From positions 992,001 through 1,056,000 of the forward strand of contig NEEC01000012.1 in NCBI GenBank assembly GCA_002189035.1: a DNA stretch of 64,000 nucleotides. Reading direction: 5' to 3'. Position numbers and translations under genes: made by a program. The DNA comes from Utricularia gibba (taxonomy: Eukaryota > Streptophyta > Magnoliopsida > Lamiales > Lentibulariaceae). Position 1 is the first letter of the stretch. Each line of letters starts with the position of its first letter. The notes beneath the pieces were generated by a model. It worked only from the letters and a program-made list of their open reading frames with translations. It was not told where the DNA came from and did no database searches. Below are positions 43,990 to 56,627 of this stretch, piece after piece.

Positions 43990-44470
43990 AGAGCAAACGG
44001 TTTTGAATTGCAAGTCGTATACGAAAGCAAGATTAAACAAGGGGTTTTTGATAGAAGGTGGGTTTCTACTTTAAAGAAATTCATAAAACTCTGAAAAGGG
44101 GTTTCCACACTAAAGAAAAACAACAAAATACGTAAATCAGCATTTCTAAAGTTTAAAAGTAAACATTACATTTAATACAAAAATTAACCATGTTTATAAG
44201 ATAACCTAAACATGCTCCAGTTACTATTCCAATTCATGCGTGAAAATAGTAAAGAGCACGACAAAGAAAGCATGCTAAGTTGAAGACTCTCAAACAAGGT
44301 AAACATTCAAGTTCATTAATGTAAGCGTGGAAAGAAAGTGTAGAAAATAAACATTTTTTTAGATCTGCAAGTCTGTTCAATGGGTCGTTCATCTTCTTCC
44401 TCTCATGTAGATAGTGTTCTGTTGTCATTCTCGGGGATGGAAGTAGCTCTAGTGTCACTCTGGACTCCCT
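43990..44470. repeat. Dispersed repeat, copy 2
   Basis: Aligns with 16900-17420 in the same orientation. It lies between the FCP1-like fragment and a PIF/Harbinger transposase remnant. Confidence 0.6.
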
Positions 44471-44479
44471 CATCTCCTT

Positions 44480-45240
44480 CTCTTTCTAGGGTATTCTAAT
44501 TCCTTGTCCCCACTCCTTCAAGTGATAATGCACTCCTCGGTATGATGCCAAGAAGCCTTCCATATTAGCATATCCATTATCGCATAGGTAGTTTGCTCTT
44601 GCATCATCATGTATCCATCTAATCTTGAGAGTACATCATTTAACATTCTATCTATAGAAGACCCATCCCACCAAATATGCAGTTATATAAAATATTGTGT
44701 CCTCATCACATACACCCAACACAATTTAAAATATCACACCCTTTTGATTTCTATACCTAGCATTTTCTGATGTCTTTATTCATATATTGATATACATACT
44801 GTCTATGGCTTCAACAGAACTCCACAAATAGATAATCAATTGTAGCCATATTTTAAAAAATATGTATGAAAGATTTGTCTACCTAGAAGAATTTGAAACT
44901 TCCAAGGGATGTAGATTCTCAGTGCCACATGCAACATCAATTGGAAGTACCGTGAAACACTCTCAGTACTCTTCCTTAAAATATGCGTTTGAATTCAAAT
45001 TTTTTTATGGTCAACTAGAATTGCTTAAAACATGCAAACCATCTCTAGCTCAGCAACGTATTTCCCAACCCTTAAAAATGAAGAATTTTCTGATGGGCTA
45101 CATAAAATAACAAAAGCATCTATAGTGATTCTCAAGTTCTCTATTGTTGTTCTGTTCACATCACTGACCAATCTACTCATGTACTCAACTTGTTTAGAAA
45201 TCTTATCAATGAGAGAATATCTGCGTCTCACCCTTTATCC
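44480..45240 (-). pseudogene. PIF/Harbinger transposase remnant, minus strand
   Basis: From 45231 leftward: VSDVNRTTIENLRITIDAFV and GKYVAELEMVCMF, the N-terminal landmarks. A broken middle follows. Then YLCDNGYANMEGFLASYRGV and HYHLKEW at about 44590-44490, the region after the second catalytic Asp. Frameshifts and stops within. Divergent from the ORF1 fragment at 45800-46090, a common layout of Harbinger elements. Confidence 0.72.
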
Positions 45241-45799
45241 CATGGTAATTTCCCTAATATAAGTATATTAACACATTCATCCTAATTAAGTATTCAGTTA
45301 ATAGTATCAGAGCTGCACTCAAGATGACATGACTTTCACTAGAAAAATTATTTTCCTCACAACACTGAAACAATCAAGGAAAATAAATCCACACACACAA
45401 AACTACTGATTTTGAAATTGAAAAATAAATCAGTTACAAGAACCACAATATGCATTGGCATTAGATAAAACCCATCAACAGCAAAAAAAAAAAAATGTAC
45501 TAGAAGACCCACTTGTCTACTCCCAATCAATACACAAATGTGATACTACCGGTAATTTGCGTTGCTTGCGGCTGGTTTCTGGTGGATCTATGTTGAAATT
45601 CAGAGTAATGTGAGGGCAAAATTGGAAGCTGCCACACTTTTTTACGTAAACCAATCACCCCCTCTTACTCCACGTCGGTCGTGTAGACACCATCATTGGA
45701 AATTCCTAGGTAAGTAAGAGCCTCGAGCTACTTTGTTATATGTTCTCACTTCGTTACTCTCTTCTATCGTTTTGTTTCCTTCATTGTAGATCATAGATA
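45241..45799. other. Spacer between the divergent Harbinger remnants
   Basis: No gene recognised; it would hold the former promoters of both ORFs. Confidence 0.35.
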
Positions 45800-46090
45800 T
45801 CCCAGAAAAAGATACAAAGCAAACCCAGAACCATAATGAGGAGAAGTACCTCTTACAAGCAAAATAGCTAGTGAATGATGGTGGAAAGATCGAGAATGGT
45901 TTTAGACATGTATCACCAAGTGCTACAATCTCAATTCAAGAAGCTTTGTCCATGGACTGATATTTGCCATATCTGCAGATATCGAGTAAGATGCATACAT
46001 CAAAAAAAGACTAGCTATCTTCTTGTGAATTTCTTAGTCAAATTAGATGCCAGTTTCTATGAGGCAAGAAAACACAAGAAATTTGAGTAG
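45800..46090 (+). pseudogene. PIF/Harbinger Myb/SANT-like ORF1, fragment
   Basis: Reads GGKIENGFR, YHQVLQSQFKKLCPWTDI and, in another frame, ISSKMHTSKKD, then LVNFLVKLDASFYEARKHKK. It parallels 40270-40495 (GWKIENSFNGRYHRVLESKF; ISSKVYTWKKD). Two frame changes. Confidence 0.6.
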
Positions 46091-47194
46091 TAGGTAATGG
46101 CCATCATCTATGAATTTGAGTAGTAAACAAATTTCTAATTTCATTATAATCTCTTTTAGATGCAAAAGTATTAGTTGAGATTGGAGTTGGAGAGAATTCA
46201 GTTCAATTAATGCTTTGAAATAACATGTTATTTTGATTTTGGAAACTTTTGATTGCAAAAGAATGTTGGTGTTTTATTTTGCTTGTATAGCAAACAATTT
46301 AGCTATGTGTTAAGTTGGTGTGTGTATAAAATGCAACAATAGGCACATGTATCTTACATGCACACCATGTTGGCAGTAAAATTGAATCAAATTAGATTTT
46401 GTAGGTGTGAGGCAATCAAAATTAAAATTATTTGATTATGAAATGTGACGTGACCCTCTAATCTAATGAAATTAGCAACCCATGAATATGAGGTGATTTT
46501 GATGCTTAGAAAGAAACCCACCTAAGTCTACCCTCAAGATAATGAATCTCTTGCAACCAGATAATGAAAAAAAAGGGAAATTAGGAGCCACACTTCAGAA
46601 AGAGAAGAAATTAGAAGCGATAATCCTCAGACACCACAAGCTCTAAAGCTTGATAAGTCAAAAAAGGAAATTCCTCGCAAGATTGATGAAATGAACTAAA
46701 AGGTCCTCAAAGAATACATCTCTAGAGTATTTATACCCTAAAATTAGATTCTAACATTACAAAGCCTAAATTAAAAAAAAAAAGCTAACTAGTCCAATAA
46801 CATACATCAAAGATGAAGAGATGTTTGAGACTCTAAAGTAGATGTAGCTTCAAGTAGTTGAACTCTTTTGATGGTAAGTCTTCAAGCCCAAGTTCGATTC
46901 CAATAGTGTCGAGTAGAACCTTGAGTGTAGTTTCAACCAGCTTGCTCTTGCTCGTTATCATTGGCTCTAGTGGAATGATCTTACCATCCAAAGTATTTAC
47001 TTGTGCAACATCCTCATCATTTTTTAAATATTCTTCATCATCTTGCTGGGGCTCCTCAACATGTAATTTCATCCTTTTTCTTCATGAAGTAAGCAACACA
47101 TCATGAGAATACTTGTATTTCATATCATAAAAACCATTCTATTGAGGATCGTGAAACAATCAAATGATGCTTTATGCCAAAATCTCTCTATAGC
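46091..47194. other. AT-rich stretch, one unidentified ORF
   Basis: A minus-strand ORF (47072-46833, 79 aa, acidic, MKLHVEEPQQDDEEYLKNDE) is open but unrecognised and may belong to a retroelement. Otherwise noncoding. Confidence 0.35.
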
Positions 47195-47520
47195 ATGTTT
47201 TTTTTTAATTATAAAAAATGTAAAAAACAATTTATTGTAGTGCAAGTGTTGATCACAAGGAGTTTTGTTTTGTAAAAAGTGTTTTGTGTTAAATTATTAT
47301 GAATGGTTACAGGTTTGTAAAAGGGGTTTAAAATACTGAATTTTGATATGAACAATAAGTAATGAACCTTGATTAAGGCAAGATGTTTGTGGGAAAGAAA
47401 ATCCGCTTTATTCTTTATCTTTAGTTGCCTAGTCTTTCACTAGTTGATTTGGAATAACACCTTATAGCACCTAGGAATAATCAACATTTCATTACACTTT
47501 TTTACAAAGAGGAGTGAAAA
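47195..47520 (+). repeat. LTR family Y, truncated copy H
   Basis: Shares 'gtgttgatcacaaggag', 'gtaaaaagtgttttgt' and 'gtttgtaaaagggg' with copies D and E. Clear ends are missing. Confidence 0.55.
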
Positions 47521-47739
47521 TAGCCACATGTGATTCCCCCTATGATGATTGTGAAGACAAGATTAAGCCCACTAATGTTCTAACCCAATTTTGAGCCCAG
47601 CAGCTACCTGAAAATCATGGAAAAGTCAAGGATTTCGTGCAACTCACTGCATGTCAGGAAGCAATGAATGCATTGTCTCGAAAACCGTCTGCAAGTTAGA
47701 GGTAGGAGCAACAGAACTGTCAAATAATGTACTTGTCTT

Positions 47740-48815
47740 GGGTAGTGAGAGGAGAGAGAATTGCAAAGAGACTAAGAGTTTTCGGAATACACACGAGGGT
47801 TTTCCCTCCAACTCCATGAAACCCCAACATCAGGGACGAGAACTTCTCCACCGACCAACAGCTCGAACACGAAGAACACCGACCAAGAGAGGAGAAGATG
47901 AACTTCATCCTCAAGAATAGCATCAGAACCAATTCACGCTACTCTTCAAGTGAGGGAATAGTAGTAGAAAGAAACCAGAACTCTTACTGCTTTATTTTAG
48001 TTTGTTGATGTTTTTAGTTTCTGCACGCAACTCTTTCACATTGTTCTTGACATTTTTGTTGTTTTATGTTAATGTTATCATGTTTTACCTTGAAAGTATG
48101 AGTAGCTAGAACCCTATGGATGTATTAAGGTGAAGCATGGTGGTGTGGGTCTAGGATTCTTAGTAAAATTCATCATTGTTTCTTAGTTCTTATTTCTATC
48201 ATTCCATGGGTAGACCGAAGGAGGGGAACAAGTAACTTCACAACTAAGAAGTTTGGTTTAGAGGTAGTCCAAGAAGTGAAGGTGGGTGCAGTAGGTGTTA
48301 GTCTGGGGTAGAACAAGTAGAACCAGTAGAACTTGGTAGACCTAGTTCTATACACTTTGCATGTGGACAAACTTAATTGTAAGGTTGATGATGATATTGG
48401 GGACTAGCTTAGCCAGAAATATGACCTGGGTAGACTTAGGTTATTTGAAGTTGTGAGTGTAGTAACATGGTAATTTAAGTTAGATATTTTAGCACCACAC
48501 CACCTACAAACCCTTAAGATATCTTTGTATTATTCTGAGTTAGAACCATTATTTGTTACCTTTCGCATTTAAACCTGATTTCATCTACTGAACTTACTTG
48601 GCACTGCTACTCTGAGCTTAGACTAAAACCTACTGTTATCCTTAATTCTGCATCTACTAAAAGACTTACCAACTACAAGCTCCTCGTGATCGACCCCCTA
48701 CATCTACTATACAAATTTTCTAAATTTGTATTTTGTGTAGATTCTGACTTATAAATTTATTTGATATGGAAATTTGCTTTTATTGCAATGACATTGCAAA
48801 AATGTCCGTTTATCA
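47740..48815 (+). repeat. Athila-type 5' LTR, plus orientation
   Basis: Ends GTCCGTTTATCA at 48815, just before a primer-binding site, and is inverted relative to 35616-37815. The 5' boundary is uncertain: similarity with the other copy begins near 47740. Confidence 0.75.
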
Positions 48816-48817
48816 AA

Positions 48818-48836
48818 TCGGCACCGTTGCCAAGGA
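48818..48836 (+). promoter_or_regulatory. Primer-binding site of the Athila-type element
   Basis: TCGGCACCGTTGCCAAGGA follows the LTR end after two bases. Athila-type elements typically carry TGGCGCCGTTGCCGGGGA here; the present site has a few changes. Confidence 0.72.
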
Positions 48837-49149
48837 GCGGTGTTTAATTTTTTTGTGTTTCTAGTTGATGCATTTACGTTCTTCTGGTGCAGATAGTCTC
48901 ACCTTCTTCCGAAAAATTGAGACAACTATTAGCAAGAACAGGATCAGAGTTAGGGAAGCAAGCAGATCAAGGCAGCTCCCACCCGAGACCAATAGTAATT
49001 TAAGAATGGATGAATGTGAGAAGAACTTGAACGAATTAGATGCTGCTGATCACACTCACAGGGGTGTGTGCATCAGATTTGCAGAGGATGGAGCAAACGA
49101 GTTGAAACCGACAATGAGCATCTTGACAATGTAACAACGGTATGCACAT

Positions 49150-49640
49150 CATTCAAGGGAGCTTGAATGACCGAAGATTCAATTTGTTTAAGAGCTTTCC
49201 AATTGACTGTGTAAGGAGGAGCTAAAAAGTGGTTCAACTCACTAAAGCCTGGAAGCATAACCGATTGGATTGGAATAAAGAAGGTGTTTTTGAGCAAATA
49301 TTTTCTGGCTTGCGAGGCTGAAGGAATTAGAAAAGAGATTAGTGATGTTGAACAAATGAGTGGCGAATCATTGCACGAATATTGGGAAAGATTTAATCAT
49401 CTTTTGGGTTCTTGCCCACACAATGATTTTCACACCAATGCTTTGGTCAAATATTTCTATGATGAACTCTTATGCATTAACCGAGCCATGATAGATTCAG
49501 TGGTAGAAGGATTTCTAAGGAAGAAGACACTAACCGAAGCTCTTTCCTTGCTTGATGAGCTAGCTGAGCATTCTAAACATATTATCAAGAAGCAAACCTC
49601 AAACAAGAGGGTGTATAAAGTAGAGACTAAGCCTAGGATT
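49150..49640 (+). pseudogene. Athila-type gypsy gag
   Basis: Reads FKSFPIDCV, then WIGIKKVFLSKYFLACEAEG, IRKEISDVEQMSGESLHEYW and ERFNHLLGSCPHNDFHTNAL, ending VYKVETKPRI. The phrase SGESLHEYWERF is the gag signature of this lineage. A frameshift lies near 49260; the C-terminal 120 residues are open. It would form the particle shell. Confidence 0.82.
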
Positions 49641-49829
49641 TAAGAGACTGAACTCACAAAAAATGTTGCTGCTATGTCTGAAATGATGAAGGAGCTGTTC
49701 TTATTCGAAGCTAAGAACATGCCATGTGGAAACTACCACAGAACAAGACATGTTGTGAACAAGTGTCCAGATTTATTTGAAGAAGAGCATGTCAAGGCTA
49801 TGTGATATTTGGAAACTACCCCAAAAAGC

Positions 49830-50343
49830 GTAAGGATCCGGGTGGGTTTATTATCCCATGCAAAATAGGAGATTTGCACATCAGGAGAGCCATGGCAGAT
49901 CTAGAAGCTTCTATAAATGTCATGTCGGAAATTCTGTTTATGAGGCACTTATGTTGGGTCCTTTGCAAGCATCAGTTATACAAATTGAGCAAGTTGATAG
50001 GAGAGCAATTTCTCCCAAAGGTTTTGTTGAGGATGTTCTGGTGAAAATTGAGCATCTTGTATTCCCAACTGATTTTTATGTGGTGAGCATGCCCACTAGA
50101 GGATCAAAAGACACGACCATCATCATGGGGAGACCATTCTTGAGCACTTCAAATGCTATCATCAATGTCAAAATGGGAACCATTGAGCTTTCTATTGATG
50201 AAGACAAAATCACACTAAACATGAAGGATGTGAAGAATTATCCCAGTGATTTTGAGAGCATTTTTGTTGTGGATGTCATGGATGGACTAATTGATGAGCA
50301 CTTGAAGAAGGAAATTCAAGAAAAAGAAGAGACTCATGAATAA
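49830..50343 (+). pseudogene. Athila-type aspartic protease region
   Basis: Reads FIIPCKIGDLHIRRAMADLE and ASINVMSE. The active site is DLEAS where the lineage has DLGAS, so the conserved Gly is lost. After a frameshift near 49930 it continues FVEDVLVKIEHLVFPTDFYV and TIIMGRPFLSTSNAIINVKM, the usual I-x-LGRPFL flap-side motif. Inactive. Confidence 0.82.
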
Positions 50344-50391
50344 TCTTTATTTGCAAAATTAGAAGCTGAAGAAAAATTTGAGCAACTAAAT

Positions 50392-50915
50392 GTGGTGCAA
50401 GCCAAGACTCAAGAAGAGAGCTTAGCTAAATTGAAACTACTGTCTAACTATTTAAAATATATTTTTCTTGATGCAGAGTTCAGGAACCTTGTTATCATCT
50501 CTACTGGTGTGAGCCCAAACCAAGAGTTGCGATTGCTCGAGGTGCTGAATAGAAACAAGAAGGCAATAGGTTGAGCACTTGATGACATTGAGGGGATTTG
50601 CTCATTCATATGCATGCACAGAATATTCCTAGAGGATGGTGCAAAACTAGTTCGTCAACCTCAAAGATGCCTCAACCCGAACATGATGGAGGTGGTAAGA
50701 AAAGAAATTGTTAAATTTCATGATGCAGAGATTATTTATTCTATCACAGATAGTGAATGGGTGAGCCTCATTGACGTTTTGCCAAAGAAGACAGGGATGA
50801 CTGTGATGGAAAATGAGAAAGGCAAGCTTGTTCCACAAAGGGTGCAAAATGGATGGCGCATTTGCATAGATTATCGAAAATTAAATGAAGTGACAAAGAA
50901 AGACCATGTCGTTGT
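50392..50915 (+). pseudogene. Athila-type reverse transcriptase, N-terminal part
   Basis: Reads KLLSNYLKYIFLDAEFRNLV, RNKKAIG, a stop, ICMHRIFLEDGAKLVRQPQR and GWRICIDYRKLNEVTKKDH, then stops matching at about 50912. The catalytic YADD part is missing from this end of the element. Confidence 0.82.
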
Positions 50916-52544
50916 GCAACAACAAGAAAGAAACATAAACAAAGATAGAAGATGATAAATAGTCCACGTTGAAAGCTAAATCTATTCCTAATTAGGAATA
51001 ATATTCATGATAAACGAAAAGTTCAAGTGTAGCTGAAATCTTCTTCTTCATCCTCCATGATTCTTCTATGACTTTTCCCCTCAAAAAACCGTCTCCAGAA
51101 AGCTGTGTCGTGTGCTCCAATTGGGGAGCTATTTTCTCTCTCCATCTTGTCCTCCTTTTTATCCAAAATCCTCCTTTTTCTCTTCCTTGGATTTGGTGTG
51201 TACTCTTTTTCAAACTTTTGCCCCATCCTCTGCCACTACACTGTTCATATCTGACTCCTTGGGATTCGTGTTGCCGACATGTGCTGCATTGCTCAAAGGA
51301 AACTATTAGAAGTAAGGTTGGGACTAAATTGTAGATTTAGTCCCAACTAAGACTAAAATAACTCAACTACAGTACTATACGCAAAAATACATAACTAGGT
51401 AGTAAAACTTAATTTTTGTAGCACAATATGAGTCATTTCCCTATACTCAATCACTCAAAAATATGTGTTTTCAAGAACAAAAGTAATACAAAGTTCAATT
51501 AAGAAAAGTGAATCAAAGAACCTAAGTATGATTGATCCTAAAGTCTTAACCTTAGTCATCATAGAAGCAAATCTATTTGACAAGCAAAACAAGGATGGTT
51601 TCATAAATGAAAACGAAAAACGAAGAATGAAGAAAATTAGCACAATGGTCCCAATGCTAAAAAAAAACTAACTAAAAATAAAAGGAAACATAAACTCCTC
51701 CCAATACTTAATTTTGAGGATTTCCTCATCACCAAGTACAAGGTTACCTAAGTCATGTGGTAGTACAGAGTTTTAGATGGTGGTTATGAAAGAGTCCAAT
51801 TTGTTGGAAAGTGCTAGATTGGGGTGGATTGAGTAGTGCTCAATGGAATGTCTTGTAGTCATTGTAGGGGTTGAAAATTGTCAGAAGCATGAAAGTGATG
51901 GCACTCTTGATGCCTCCTTGCACAAAAACGGCTTTCTTGTCTACTTCCTTCAGTTAGCTACAAGAGAAAAGATCATTAAAATCTTGATAACAGATCTTAT
52001 TATCTACTTGAAGGGTGTGTTTGTCCAAATTCACATTGAGATGCTAGGTGAACTTGGTGATGAGAATCCATTTGGGTAGCAATCCACCATCTAAGATTTC
52101 TGGGAAGCTTCTTCATCATTACCTAGAGTAAGAGCACAATGACCTTGGCCATGATTCTAGTTCCTTTATGGCATTGTAACACTCACTAAAATACCTATTT
52201 AAAATGAAAAGAGCATGGGCTTTCAAGCAATGGATATTGAATTTGCATGCAGAAGAAGAGGGCTCATAAATAGACATGGAACATTTTAATTGGAGAATTT
52301 GAGCCACAATGAGAGAAATGGGGTCTTTGTTACCTAAGTAGGCAACAATTAGGTAAAGATAGGGATTTGAAAAGGTAGATGGATAAGGGAGATTAGGAAT
52401 TTGTGAAATGAAAGCAATCTAAGGGTAGTGAGTGTTAAAAACAAAAGAAGAGTGAGGACTTCTAAAATCAAAAACATGGTTTACCTCACATGCAGCAATA
52501 ATTTATGGTTCTTTGGTCGATTGTAACACTTTAATGAACCTCGA
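50916..52544. other. Stretch without a recognised gene
   Basis: Only short chance ORFs. 51310-51420 looks LTR-like ('gactaaattgtagatttagtccc', a 9-bp inverted motif), but no pair was found. It separates the plus-strand Athila fragment from a minus-strand integrase fragment. Confidence 0.35.
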
Positions 52545-53298
52545 CTAGCAGTAGGTAGTACATCGTGTGCGGCTACAATTTTCATAGAATGGTTTCAATT
52601 GATATTCATTTATCTTGATGCTTTTTCTTGTCTCAAATGAACGAATAACAAAAGTATCAAAGGGAAAAACATGCATAACTTTATAAGCTCCAAGCCACTT
52701 GGAACATAACATTTCTGAAAAAAGTTTCAATGTGATGTCAAACAAAATAACTTTTTGACTAACTATAAAATGCTTCACATGCAACTTATTAGCATGGAAG
52801 CATTTTACATTTTGCTTGTCCAGAAGTTGGTTGCTATAGGCATTGAGATGAATGTATTTTAATTCATTCAAGTCTAAAAGCATATTTTTGCCAGCTTGGT
52901 CACTAGTAATATTGTATACTTTGATTGGCCCCATATGTGCTTTGATGAAGTTCGACAGGAGAATGGTAAGTCTTACCACAAATCATGTGGTATGGAGATA
53001 TCCCAATTGAATTCTTGTAAGCAATGCAATATGCTCATAATGCATCATCTAATCTTAAGTTCCAATCTCATTTATTTGAGTTCACAATCTACTCAAACAT
53101 CCTCTTCACTTCTCAATTTGATATTTCCACCACGGCATTTGTTTGAGAATGTCTATTTATAGAAAGGTGATGAATGACTCCATAATTGACTAGTGCACTT
53201 TTTATGGCATGATTCATGAAATGGGTGCCACGATCATAGATGATGATTTTTAGATGACCAAACCATGGAAATAAGATATTGATTAAGAAATAGCTCAT
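52545..53298 (-). pseudogene. Athila-type gypsy integrase, fragment
   Basis: From 53298 leftward: IIIYDRGTHFMNHAIKSALV holds the second catalytic Asp region, then YGVIHHLSINRHSQTNAVVE ISN with the Glu. A gap follows, then 52979-52545: LNELKYIHLNAYSNQLLDKQ, LLFDITLKLFSEMLCSKWLG and YKVMHVFPF, the usual C-terminal KLFPGKL-SRW-GP region. Several breaks. Confidence 0.78.
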
Positions 53299-53945
53299 GA
53301 TTTTTATTTATGTGACCATATTCTTCTTCTTTCCCCAAATCTGTGGCCCAGTTCTATCACCATCCAAACTCCAGAATTTTCCTCAAAACAGAATCTTTAT
53401 GAGTGCGACTCAGTAACCAGGAAATAATCACTTTGTTTACTGCTTTTTCGGAATTTACATTGATAAATGTATTGATTTTTGTAGATTTAGGTTTCTTCGA
53501 GAGATTGTTTACTGCATTTATTTGTTAATTAATTTAAAACCCTAGAATTTAGGTTGAATTGAGTGATTTTATGTGAATATGTTTGGTGGATGATCTTTCT
53601 TCTTAGAATTTATGAAGTTCAATAAAGCTTCAATAAATATTCCATTAATTACCTACAACTTATGATTATTGTAACTATGATGTTCGTTTAGATAAAAAGA
53701 AGATATATGTAGAATATTGAACTAAAGAAGAAAGGTTTCATGAATTTTAATTCATGAGTTTGAATACATTAACAATGCTAAAAATATTGAATAAATGATA
53801 GATTTTACTTAAAATGTGGATTTTCTTTGTAGAATCATTGTGGAACTTGAAGAAGAAGAGAGTATAGAGAATGAAATTTCCTTTATGGGTATATTGCAAA
53901 GATCCAAAAAATGAGATAAGGTTGGCGGTGGAAATGATGATTTGG
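53299..53945. other. AT-rich stretch, nothing recognised
   Basis: Noncoding by inspection. Confidence 0.35.
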
Positions 53946-53950
53946 TATAT

Positions 53951-54485
53951 TGTTGCGTGTCGTTTACTCAACAAATTGTAAATATTTAAAACGGAAAACA
54001 CTAGAAAGCGTAGTATGAGTATCGATCACAGGGAGTTGTTTTTCGTGAAAAGTGTTTTGTAAACAACTTCTACAAAATGTCACGGTTTTATAAAAGGGGG
54101 TTTTTAAGATACAGAAATGAAAGATACAACCTAAGTGATGGGCTCTGACTACGGTACGCAGTTTATGGGAATAAGATTCCATCTCTTTCCATTATACGTC
54201 CTTGCCTCGATTTTCACTGATTTCTTTCAAATAATTGGTTATAGGAGCAAGGAATAGCCTACTCTCCCTTACACTCTGATTGATAGGGAGGCACGGGAAT
54301 ACACTCTGATTGACATATCTCGGTCAAAGTGTGAGAAAAAAGATATAAAATATACACAAAATAGGAAAATTGGAATTTTCTAGTAAAAATAAAATACTTA
54401 ATAATAAAACTCCTAATTTGGGCGACTACATTCATAATTAACACATAATAATAACTAATAATTAACTAGAAAATGATACTTAACA
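53951..54485 (+). mobile_element. Solo LTR, family Y copy E
   Basis: Starts TGTTGCGTGTCG, ends ATACTTAACA, 535 bp. TATAT at 53946-53950 is repeated at 54486-54490, a perfect 5-bp target duplication in AT-rich DNA. No coding region. Confidence 0.82.
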
Positions 54486-54499
54486 TATATTGTTTTTTT

Positions 54500-54940
54500 G
54501 GTAAAAAATTTACAACATTTTATTTTCGAATATGAGCTCATTTATTGCATCTTAAAGGTGCTGGTATAGGAATATCTTCAAAGATACCTCAAGTAATTCA
54601 TGACGAATTGAAATAAAAGAATAAGGAAGCACAAAAACAGAATTTGAATAAAAATTTTGGAGCAAGTTCAAAAGATTTTGGGTCTTCTAATATTTTATCT
54701 TTTACTCCAATACTAGGTTACTATTGAAGACTTGGGTATGGATCCTCTTATTAGAGGAGTTAACACAAGAGTACAGTAAAAGATTGATGAGGTTTTTAGT
54801 GGTTATCAAGGACACACAAAAGAGTTAGACTCATTAATTTCCTGAATGTTTTATAGTGATGGATTACCTTTTAATCTTGCTCAAAATCTGTATTATGTGA
54901 ATGGTTTTTCATATGCTACTATAATGACCATTGTTAAGTG
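54500..54940 (+). pseudogene. hAT transposase remnant, N-terminal piece
   Basis: Reads GIGISSKIPQVIHDELK and KEAQKQNLNKNF, then FYSDGLPFNLAQNLYYVNGF with SYATIMTIV. This is the phrase FF-G-G-PFN-ARNPYF of plant hAT proteins just before the DUF659 region. Stops interrupt it. Continues at 56340-56605 and 58120-58555. Confidence 0.68.
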
Positions 54941-56339
54941 TCATTTTGTCACTATTCTTTAGATCAGTTTTACATCTAAATGTAATTAAAGTTGTTTAGT
55001 TTAGAGTTTATAATATAAGTTTTATGTTTTATCTAGATTAGGTTAATTATCTTAATTTAAGCATTTTCTCTAATATTTTTTCTACATTTGTTTAAGTTTT
55101 GTTAGACACGAACACGTGATATGAAGTGTGAGAAAGGGAGCTTCACATGGCAACAATATAGATCTTCGTGACTTGACGTTTTCTTGATTTTTGAAAAGAT
55201 ACCGAATAATGAGCCTTGACGTGTAGTACACGGGAGCCTATGATAGATGTAATAATTAATGTACTAGTGTTAGAGCAAGAGCTTCCTTGTAAGTCACTCT
55301 ATTCCATAGCAAGGTTACGTGGACATGAAAACTCAGACAAAAGAAATTTACTTTCAATTATTGTTTTTCAATTTCATTATTAGACTTACTTTATCTCTCT
55401 TAAGGGTTTTCCTATAACTTCTTTATAGAATTTGCTTTCCTTTTCTTTTATATGGTCATTTGTCACTAAAAATTCTTGTTTTTGGGTTGAGAGACTCCCC
55501 ACTTACGTTTTATTAGTTAAACTACACTTCTTCTTTGAATTTGATCAGGTTTCAAATGTGTCCATGCGATCATGTTACAATCTTTCTGTGACAATCTCCT
55601 TATTCAAAATTGATGGTAAACTGATCACTACTGACTAGTTTTGAAGAGAAACAAGGTGAAAAGCATGAACTCACGCTCTTTTGGTTCAAAGAAACAACAT
55701 TTTGTTTATTGCCGTACTTCAAGATTAATGGACAATTAGTGGTATCGAATCTGGACCTATTGGGTTATTCACAACACTCGAACAAACATGCACAATTCGA
55801 TCGTGAGGATAACAATGCAGAATCTCTTATCTTCTCGTTCGTCCAAGGGGGAGCAACATTGGGTTATTCGCATGCCTCTTAGCATGAGAGCGTAATGAAG
55901 AGTAGGATATTTTTTACTCCTACAATCAAGTAATTGAGAAGATTAGAGAAGAGTAGGTAATTTTTTACTCCAATCACAGGAACGTTCTCTTTATTTAAGC
56001 TTTATTACTTAAATTCATTCATGTTGTTTGTTTACAATTTCCTTACTCAAGCTTCATCATTCACATTTCTAACATCATTTACTTTATAAACCCATTTATA
56101 AATCATGACAGTTGTATTTGGTATAACTTCACATTTGATTAGAAAAACAACTCATAGTTGTTCGACATCCGTACTATACATTTTGTGTTTTATGAATTTT
56201 AAAAATCTTTAAAATCTATTGTGCAAATGACACACATCAATGATTTTCATATATAAGCCTTGATCTTTTAATATTTTAATAACCAAGTTATTGCAACAAG
56301 AAAAAAGTCAGAATGAGAAATGTTTAGAAGTTCTAAAAA
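54941..56339. other. AT-rich insertion between hAT pieces, unidentified
   Basis: Contains a short duplicated phrase ('agagtaggatattttttactcc' at about 55900 and 'agagtaggtaattttttactcc' at about 55953). It could be an LTR or MITE insertion; no ends or target duplication identified. Confidence 0.35.
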
Positions 56340-56605
56340 GTACATGAGAGACAAAAGGAGTTAGTCTAACATGCGACGGTTGCTCAGATTCTCAAAAAAG
56401 ATCATTAATCAATTTTATGATCATCAATGAAAGTGGAACAATGTTTATGGAAGCTGTGAACTATGAAGCTCACAAAGATGCCAAGTTTATTAGTTTATTG
56501 AAGAAAATACCATCAGAAAAGTGCAAATAATGAATGTAATACAAATGATCGTAGATAATGCTATGGTTTGCTCAGCAACTCATCTTCTTATTGAGAAAAG
56601 CATAT
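56340..56605 (+). pseudogene. hAT transposase remnant, DUF659-type piece
   Basis: Reads LTCDGCSDSQKRSLINFMII, NESGTMFMEAVNYEAHKDAK and, after stops, VIQMIVDNAMVCSATHLLIE. The family has GWTD...R-LINF...G--F--SVD and V-TDNA here; the first acidic position is present as the Asp of CDG. Confidence 0.7.
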
Positions 56606-56627
56606 CAATTAAGTACCTACTAATATG

